Source of the DNA: an uncultured Ruminococcus sp.
GTDB taxonomy: Bacteria; Bacillota; Clostridia; Oscillospirales; CAG-272
Length of the DNA stretch: 11,448 bases
Direction of reading: 5' to 3'
NCBI GenBank assembly: GCA_902783705.1
Contig: CACZSA010000107.1
Location: forward strand, 1-11,448
The translations under genes were made by a program, and so were the position numbers. Below the pieces are notes generated by a model, which had not been told where the DNA came from, did no database searches, and saw only the letters and a list, made by a program, of their open reading frames with translations. This document shows, piece after piece, positions 6,757 to 11,448 of the stretch (position 1 is the stretch's first letter; each line of letters opens with the position of its first letter).

Positions 6757-9153
6757 ATGCGTATGAACGACCACGCCTCCGAGGAGATCCTTCAGACACC
6801 GGCAGAGGCATCCGAGACCCCCGAGCGCGGTGCGGACCGGCGAACCCCCTCGATCCCCCAATATTTCTCTTGGATCAACAACACCTGGGAAGGCTCCACC
6901 GAGCGTCAGACGATGATCAATCTGGACTTCTTCGACTGGCTGAAGAGGACCTACGGGATGGAGATCAAAATCTATCTCTGGGACGCCGGGAACTTCGACG
7001 GTCCGAGCAGCGGGTACGGCGATCCCGACAGCGCGAAATTCCATGCGCAGTATCCGAATGGCTTCGGCCCGGTCGTGAAGCGCGCGGAGGAGCTCGGCAT
7101 CCGCATGGGACTCTGGTGCGGTCCGGACGGCTTCGGGGACACGCCGGAGGAGGAGAAGAAACGCTTTGATTTTCTCCTCGATCTCTGCCGGAAGTATCAT
7201 TTCGGGCTCTTCAAGATCGACAGCGCGTGCGGCGGACTCCGGGCAGAGAAGGCGCCGGTCTATGCCGCGCTTCTCCGGGAATGCCGGAAGTACTGCCCCG
7301 ATCTCGTCGTGCTAAACCACCGTCTGGAGCTTCACGAGGCGGAAAAATACGTCACGACCTTTCTTTGGCAGGGCGTCGAGACCTACGTGGACGTGCACAG
7401 TGCGAACAGCGAGACCTGCATGCATCACCGCGGCTTCATCTTCAAGCGCGGTCTGCCCGACGGGCTCGAACGGCTCGCGGAGGATCACGGCGTGTGCATC
7501 TCCTCCGCCGTCGCGTACTTCGAGGACGACCTCATCTATCAGGCGTTCGGGCGGTCGATGATCATGGCGCCGGAGATCTACGCGAATCCGTGGCTGATGC
7601 GGGACGACGAATTCCCGAAGCTCGCGCGGATCTACAATCTGCACCGCAGGGCTGCGCCGATCCTCGTGGATGGGATGGTCCTGCCCGCCGCCTGCGGGGA
7701 CAACGCCGTCTCCCGCGGGACGCCGGATCATCGGTTCCTCGCGACGGGGCATCTCGGCTGGACGCCCTTCCCCGTTCGCATCCGGCTCGGCGAGGAGATC
7801 GGACTCGGCAGACAGGCGGAGAAGATCGCCCTGATCCAGCGCCACCCGACGGAGAAGCTGATCGGGTTCTTCGACTACGGAGACGAGGTCGCCCTCACGC
7901 TCATGCCGCACCGCGCGCACCTTTATGAGATCGCGCCGGTCTCCGAGGCATATCCCGTCCTCGAGGACTGTGAATACGAGATGATCCGCGAGGACGCGGC
8001 GGGTTCCCCGGTGGAGGTGAAGATGCTCTTCTGCGGCGGCGGGGAGATCCGACTACTGGATCACGGCGCGCGCTCCGTCTTCGGGAATTTCGACGCGCAG
8101 GATGAGCGGGATTTCGCGCCGATCTGCCTCGGACGTCTTGAGCCCGGCGATACCTCCCTGCTCGCGGATCGCGCGGAGGAGCTGTACGAGGCGGCGCAGT
8201 TTGCCGTCGACAACGATTCGCTGGAACGCCGGGAAATGAAGCGGGCGGGCGAATCCGCGATCCCCGAAGTCCGTGCGGCGCGCGGCGCGTTCTTCTCGCA
8301 GGCGGCATACCGTACCCGCGGATGCGACAGCGCGGCGGCGTTCGACGGGGACCGCGAGACCTTCTTTGACGGCTGGTCGCGGTATTACTTCGGAGGTCAG
8401 CGGATCGACGGCGGATGCCTGCGGGTCGATTTCGGCGGTGAATACGAGGCGGACGAGATCCGAATCCTCTGCTTCTCCGCGGACGAGCCCACCGCGCAGG
8501 TCCCGGCTCAGCTTCTGCCCGAGGCCGGAACGATATCGCGTGACTTGAAGAACTGGCGGAGCACGGCCCCGGCGGTGGTGCGCGTCGAAGAGGAGGACCG
8601 GGAGGACGCGCTGCTCGTCGACGGCGTTTTCCGGGTCGACACGATCCGCGGGAAAATGCTCGAGGTCTCCTACAAGCTCGACGGCGCCCCGGTCCGCTAC
8701 TTCCGCCTGCCCTGCCCGATGGACCGCATTCACGCCATCCGACTTCTGAAGGACGGGCAGGAGATCGCGCTCCGGGATCCGCGTGCCAACAACCTGCAGG
8801 CGCCGTTTGACGCGCGGCGTCCGGTCGGATTCCTCGCGTCCGAGGTCGCGCTCCCCGAGGTGCGGGACGGCGACTATCTCGCGGTCGCGGTGAACGGCGT
8901 CCACGGCGAGGAGGGCGTCTGCTGCACGGCGGAGATCGACGGGGAGGTTCTCGGATTCCCGGACCGCGCCCCGGCATACCGCGCGAACATGTGGGAATAC
9001 ATCGTCCGGCACGCCGACCGGAACTACACATTCTATCTGCCTCTCCGGAAGGCGCAGTCCGGGAAGACCGCCGCGGTGCGTCTGCTGCTCTGCGGCAAAG
9101 ATCAGGCGGCGGATGAATGGAATGTCGACGTCTGGCTCTGCCCGCGGCACTGA
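6757..9153 (+). CDS. Glycosidase-like protein with clan GH-D (alpha-galactosidase-type) barrel and C-terminal discoidin-like domain
   Basis: 798 residues from the ATG at 6757. Residues about 30-300 look like a TIM barrel related to clan GH-D (GH27/GH36/GH31-like): EIKIYLWDAGNF, GFGPVVKRAEELGIRMGLWCGPDGFG (102-127), then GLFKIDSACGG, where Asp155 in the KxD motif is the likely nucleophile. YFEDDLIYQAFGRSM (254-268) may supply the acid/base, but this is a guess. A beta-rich domain follows (about 325-395). Residues about 510-663 resemble an F5/8 type C domain (AAFDGDRETFFDGWSRYYFGG, LRVDFGGEYEADEIRI), and a further beta domain ends the protein. No signal peptide, so cytoplasmic. The frame also offers GTG at 6736 without a ribosome site; GAGG at 6745-6748 best fits ATG 6757, or 6754 in the ATGATGATG run. 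First gene of an operon with GH29 53 bp downstream. Substrate unknown; an alpha-galactoside-like bond is plausible. Confidence 0.72.
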   Translation: MRMNDHASEEILQTPAEASETPERGADRRTPSIPQYFSWINNTWEGSTERQTMINLDFFDWLKRTYGMEIKIYLWDAGNFDGPSSGYGDPDSAKFHAQYPNGFGPVVKRAEELGIRMGLWCGPDGFGDTPEEEKKRFDFLLDLCRKYHFGLFKIDSACGGLRAEKAPVYAALLRECRKYCPDLVVLNHRLELHEAEKYVTTFLWQGVETYVDVHSANSETCMHHRGFIFKRGLPDGLERLAEDHGVCISSAVAYFEDDLIYQAFGRSMIMAPEIYANPWLMRDDEFPKLARIYNLHRRAAPILVDGMVLPAACGDNAVSRGTPDHRFLATGHLGWTPFPVRIRLGEEIGLGRQAEKIALIQRHPTEKLIGFFDYGDEVALTLMPHRAHLYEIAPVSEAYPVLEDCEYEMIREDAAGSPVEVKMLFCGGGEIRLLDHGARSVFGNFDAQDERDFAPICLGRLEPGDTSLLADRAEELYEAAQFAVDNDSLERREMKRAGESAIPEVRAARGAFFSQAAYRTRGCDSAAAFDGDRETFFDGWSRYYFGGQRIDGGCLRVDFGGEYEADEIRILCFSADEPTAQVPAQLLPEAGTISRDLKNWRSTAPAVVRVEEEDREDALLVDGVFRVDTIRGKMLEVSYKLDGAPVRYFRLPCPMDRIHAIRLLKDGQEIALRDPRANNLQAPFDARRPVGFLASEVALPEVRDGDYLAVAVNGVHGEEGVCCTAEIDGEVLGFPDRAPAYRANMWEYIVRHADRNYTFYLPLRKAQSGKTAAVRLLLCGKDQAADEWNVDVWLCPRH

Positions 9154-9206
9154 AAGCCCCTGTCGGATACGGGGAACGGACGGATGGAATTGAGAAGGAG
9201 GAACAT

Positions 9207-10505
9207 ATGTACACTGCAAAACCGACGAAGGAACAGCTTGCCTGGCAGGATATGGAGCTGGGCGTGCTGATCCACTACTGCATGGAGATCTATCACCCGG
9301 AGCTGACGGGCGACTGGTACAAGACGGAGAAGGTGCGGGAGCTGCTCGCGCCGGAGACGATCCATCCGACGAAGCTCGATCCGGCGCAGTGGGTGAAGAG
9401 CGCGGCGGAGATGGGTGCGAAATACGCGGTCCTCGTCGCCAACCACTGCACGGGCTTCTCCCTATGGGACACGAAGGTCAACGACTTTTCCATCGCGCAC
9501 ACGAGCTGGCGCGGCGGCGGGGGAGACATCTGCCGGGCGTTCATCGAGGCCTGCCGGGAGTACGGGCTGAAGCCGGGCTTCTACTACTCCACCGGATGCA
9601 ACGGCTACTACAACATCAACGACAGCTGGAAATGGGACTATCGCTCCGAGTACTATCAGGCCTACGTGAAGAATGTCGAGGCGCAGGTGACGGAGCTCTG
9701 GACGGAATACGGGGATCTCTTTGAGATCTGGTTTGACGGCGGGATCATTCCCCCGGATCAGGGCGGACCGGATCTGACGCCCATCCTGAGACAGCATCAG
9801 CCCCACGCGATCTGCTTCCAGGGTCCCCGGGATTACGCGCACAACATCCGCTGGGTCGGAAACGAGGATGGTCTCGCTCCGGAGAACTGCTGGGCGACGA
9901 CCAATGCCGGGGAAGCGCGGTACGACGGGACGATCCCGGACGAGCGCGCGGGCGTCGGCGATCCGGACGGGAAATACTACTGGCCCGCGGAGTGCGACAT
10001 GCCGAACCGGACCCACGCGGCGTACGGCGGCGGCTGGGCCTGGCGGGCGGGCGAAGAACATCTGCTCTTCACGCCGGAGCAGCTCCTCGACTGCTATGTC
10101 CGCTCCGTGGGACGCAACGCCAACCTGCTCCTCGGCATGGCGATCAGCAAGGACGGGGATTTTCAGGACGAGGAACAGTTCCGCGCGTTCGGCAGGCTGC
10201 TCCGGGAGACCTTCGGGACGCCCCTCGCCTCGCTCGATCATCCCGCGGCAGAGGACGGACAATACCACCTCACCCTGCCCGAGCGGCAAAAGATCCGCTA
10301 TGTCTCGATCCGGGAGGATATCGCCGAAGGACAGCGGATCCGCGGCTTCCGCCTCCTCGCCGACGGTCGGACCGTCTATGAGAGCGCGTGCGTCGGACAC
10401 CGCCGGATCGTGCCCTTCGAGGATCTTTCGGCGGGAGAAATCGCGCTCGAGATCACTGCGCAGAGCGGGAACGCCTCTCTGCGGGATCTGGCGGTTTACG
10501 GATAA
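9207..10505 (+). CDS. Alpha-L-fucosidase, glycoside hydrolase family 29
   Basis: 432 residues with clear GH29 features: an N-terminal LAWQDMELGVLIHY, KYAVLVANHCTGFSLWDTKVNDFSI (72-96) matching the family's His-rich sugar-binding strand, and LFEIWFDGG, where Asp177 is the expected nucleophile. Glu220 in WVGNEDG is the probable acid/base, because its spacing fits subfamily B enzymes; YYWPAECD (257-264) is another conserved subfamily-B-like segment. The C-terminal beta domain carries the usual VGHRRIVPF strand near 396-404. There is no signal peptide, so it should remove alpha-1,3/1,4-linked fucose from imported oligosaccharides in the cytoplasm. The start at 9207 is fixed by AAGGAGG (9195-9201), five bases upstream; the frame is open 30 codons earlier but without support. 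It lies between the GH-D-like gene and the DUF4038 gene in one apparent operon. The family is secure; the subfamily and linkage are inferred. Confidence 0.93.
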   Translation: MYTAKPTKEQLAWQDMELGVLIHYCMEIYHPELTGDWYKTEKVRELLAPETIHPTKLDPAQWVKSAAEMGAKYAVLVANHCTGFSLWDTKVNDFSIAHTSWRGGGGDICRAFIEACREYGLKPGFYYSTGCNGYYNINDSWKWDYRSEYYQAYVKNVEAQVTELWTEYGDLFEIWFDGGIIPPDQGGPDLTPILRQHQPHAICFQGPRDYAHNIRWVGNEDGLAPENCWATTNAGEARYDGTIPDERAGVGDPDGKYYWPAECDMPNRTHAAYGGGWAWRAGEEHLLFTPEQLLDCYVRSVGRNANLLLGMAISKDGDFQDEEQFRAFGRLLRETFGTPLASLDHPAAEDGQYHLTLPERQKIRYVSIREDIAEGQRIRGFRLLADGRTVYESACVGHRRIVPFEDLSAGEIALEITAQSGNASLRDLAVYG

Positions 10506-10522
10506 CGCGCATCGGCCGGACT

Positions 10523-11448
10523 ATGAAAAGATTTCTTGTGAGGTTCATCATCATGCTTGGAATGACGGCTTTGCTCGGCTCCGTCCATGCCCACGGAGCG
10601 GAGACCGTTCCGCTCTGGCAACGGACGGACATCGTTCTGCACAGCGGCACGGAATATGAAAATCCCTACACAGATGTGGAGATCAACGCGGTCTTCACCC
10701 ATGAGGACGGGGAGGAGATCGCCCTCTGCGGCTTCTGGAACGGCGGGGACGAGTGGCGGGTTCGCTTCGCGCCGACGAAAACGGGACGATGGGACTATGT
10801 CGTCCGGTGCTCCGATGCGGACAACCGGGATCTCGACGGGGCGTCCGGTTCCCTGCTCGCCGTGGAGAACAACGGGGCAACCGAGCTCGACCGGCACGGA
10901 TTTGTCCGGGTCTCCGACAGCGGTCGGTACTTCACCTACGACGACGGGACGCCCTTCTTCTGGCTCGGGGACACGAACTGGCAGGCGCCGAATTACGTGT
11001 CGATCACGCAGTGCAACTACCCGGGCTGTTCCTGCTCGAATCAGTTCCGGCACGAGGTCGACGACCGCCTCGCGAAGGGATTCACCGTTTATCAGACCTA
11101 TTTTGACAGCGCGGAGAGCGACGGCGGCGGTCAGCGCGGCGTCTCACCGGAGCCGTCGATGTGGAAGGTGCGCCATACGCTTGTCGATCCGACGGTATTC
11201 ACGGAAAAGTTCGACAAAATGTTCGACTATCTCGCGGACCGCGGCATGGTGATCGCGCTCGGCTTCGGTGTGCATTCCAGCACCGTCGGATCAATGACGC
11301 CCGAGGCACTCGACCGGATCTCCCGCTATCTCACCGCCCGCTATGCCTCCTATCCCGTGATCTGGATCACCGCGCAGGAGATCACCGGAGACGAGCAGTA
11401 TCCATCGTGGGTACGCTCGGCGGAGATCACCGCGGCGGGCGACGGCTA
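10523..11448 (+). CDS. Secreted DUF5060/DUF4038 glycosidase-like protein (GH140 apiosidase-related), 3' end beyond the window
   Basis: 308 codons are visible before the window ends. A signal peptide (MKRFLVRF, hydrophobic core, cleavage near VHA-HG at 23) makes it a secreted protein. Residues about 30-115 fit DUF5060, an N-terminal beta domain (VEINAVFTHEDG, WRVRFAPTKTGRWDYVVRCSD). From about 128 it fits DUF4038, the barrel of apiosidase-like enzymes (RYFTYDDGTPFFWLGDTNWQ, 135-154), with RLAKGFTVYQTYF as a barrel strand. Glu286 in WITAQEITGD is the likely acid/base of this clan GH-A-like fold; the nucleophile lies beyond the edge. A cysteine cluster CNYPGCSC (164-171) is unusual. The start is 17 bp after the fucosidase stop with no strong ribosome site, so it may be translated by coupling; an internal ATG at 10553 has GAGG upstream but would spoil the signal peptide. 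Apiose specificity is only a family-based suggestion. Confidence 0.82.
   Translation, partial: MKRFLVRFIIMLGMTALLGSVHAHGAETVPLWQRTDIVLHSGTEYENPYTDVEINAVFTHEDGEEIALCGFWNGGDEWRVRFAPTKTGRWDYVVRCSDADNRDLDGASGSLLAVENNGATELDRHGFVRVSDSGRYFTYDDGTPFFWLGDTNWQAPNYVSITQCNYPGCSCSNQFRHEVDDRLAKGFTVYQTYFDSAESDGGGQRGVSPEPSMWKVRHTLVDPTVFTEKFDKMFDYLADRGMVIALGFGVHSSTVGSMTPEALDRISRYLTARYASYPVIWITAQEITGDEQYPSWVRSAEITAAGDG

Noticed and set aside
9117..9206. A 30-codon upstream extension of the fucosidase overlapping the previous gene.
   Set aside because: The AAGGAGG at 9195-9201 is ideally spaced for ATG 9207, where conserved GH29 sequence begins.
7312..10400. Long minus-strand frames (7312-7920, 7901-9214, 8053-9219, 9462-10400) under the glycosidase and fucosidase genes.
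   Set aside because: Antisense shadows of GC-rich codons with Arg/Pro-rich products; the plus-strand proteins have catalytic motifs and, for GH29, a consensus ribosome site.
1..11448. Search by eye for a defence, mobile or otherwise new non-metabolic system.
   Set aside because: No transposase, integrase, nuclease, methylase, toxin, phage gene, tRNA or CRISPR repeat was seen; the genes form an ordinary type of carbohydrate-use locus with some unusual members.

Overview
The window is about 11.4 kb of GC-rich DNA with consensus sigma-A-type promoters, strong Shine-Dalgarno sites, a lipobox solute-binding protein and a surface protein ending in a Cys/Gly motif, one membrane span and two arginines. 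Together these suggest a Gram-positive Bacillota, most likely an uncultured gut or rumen Clostridia. That assignment is inferred from style and protein type, not proven. There are no RNA genes, CRISPR arrays, insertion sequences or phage genes. Almost everything concerns binding, importing and breaking down plant- or mucin-type glycans.

Left half, minus strand, in three transcription units. (a) MFS sugar permease (1069-2241) followed by a GH43 glycosidase (1-1020, cut by the window edge), from a near-perfect extended -10 promoter at 2285-2314. (b) A lipoprotein solute-binding protein (2410-3957) with its own promoter (4044-4072) and an intrinsic terminator (2351-2383); no ABC permease genes adjoin it. 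(c) A secreted 710-residue protein (4228-6360) made of a CBM9-like domain, a LamG/ConA-like domain, an F5/8 type C domain, a Pro-Glu repeat and a C-terminal anchor, with its own promoter (6467-6495) and a terminator-like hairpin (4156-4192). It has no recognisable catalytic domain.

Right half, plus strand, read away from a 396-bp divergent intergenic region. A single promoter (6627-6656) is followed by a likely operon: an 798-residue glycosidase-like protein with a clan GH-D-like barrel and a discoidin-like C-terminal domain (6757-9153), a GH29 alpha-L-fucosidase (9207-10505), and a secreted DUF5060/DUF4038 protein related to apiosidase-type glycosidases (10523 to the window end, truncated).

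Taken together: surface and secreted proteins (CBM protein, DUF4038 enzyme, solute-binding lipoprotein) capture and trim glycan outside the cell; the MFS and an unlinked ABC permease would import products; the GH43, GH-D-like and GH29 enzymes, all without signal peptides, would finish the job in the cytoplasm. The fucosidase, FHS-like MFS and possible apiosidase point to a branched fucosylated side chain, but the exact substrate cannot be read from the sequence. The most interesting points are the non-catalytic three-lectin surface protein, the unassigned GH-D-like enzyme, and two pairs of promoters that share sequence beyond the core boxes.
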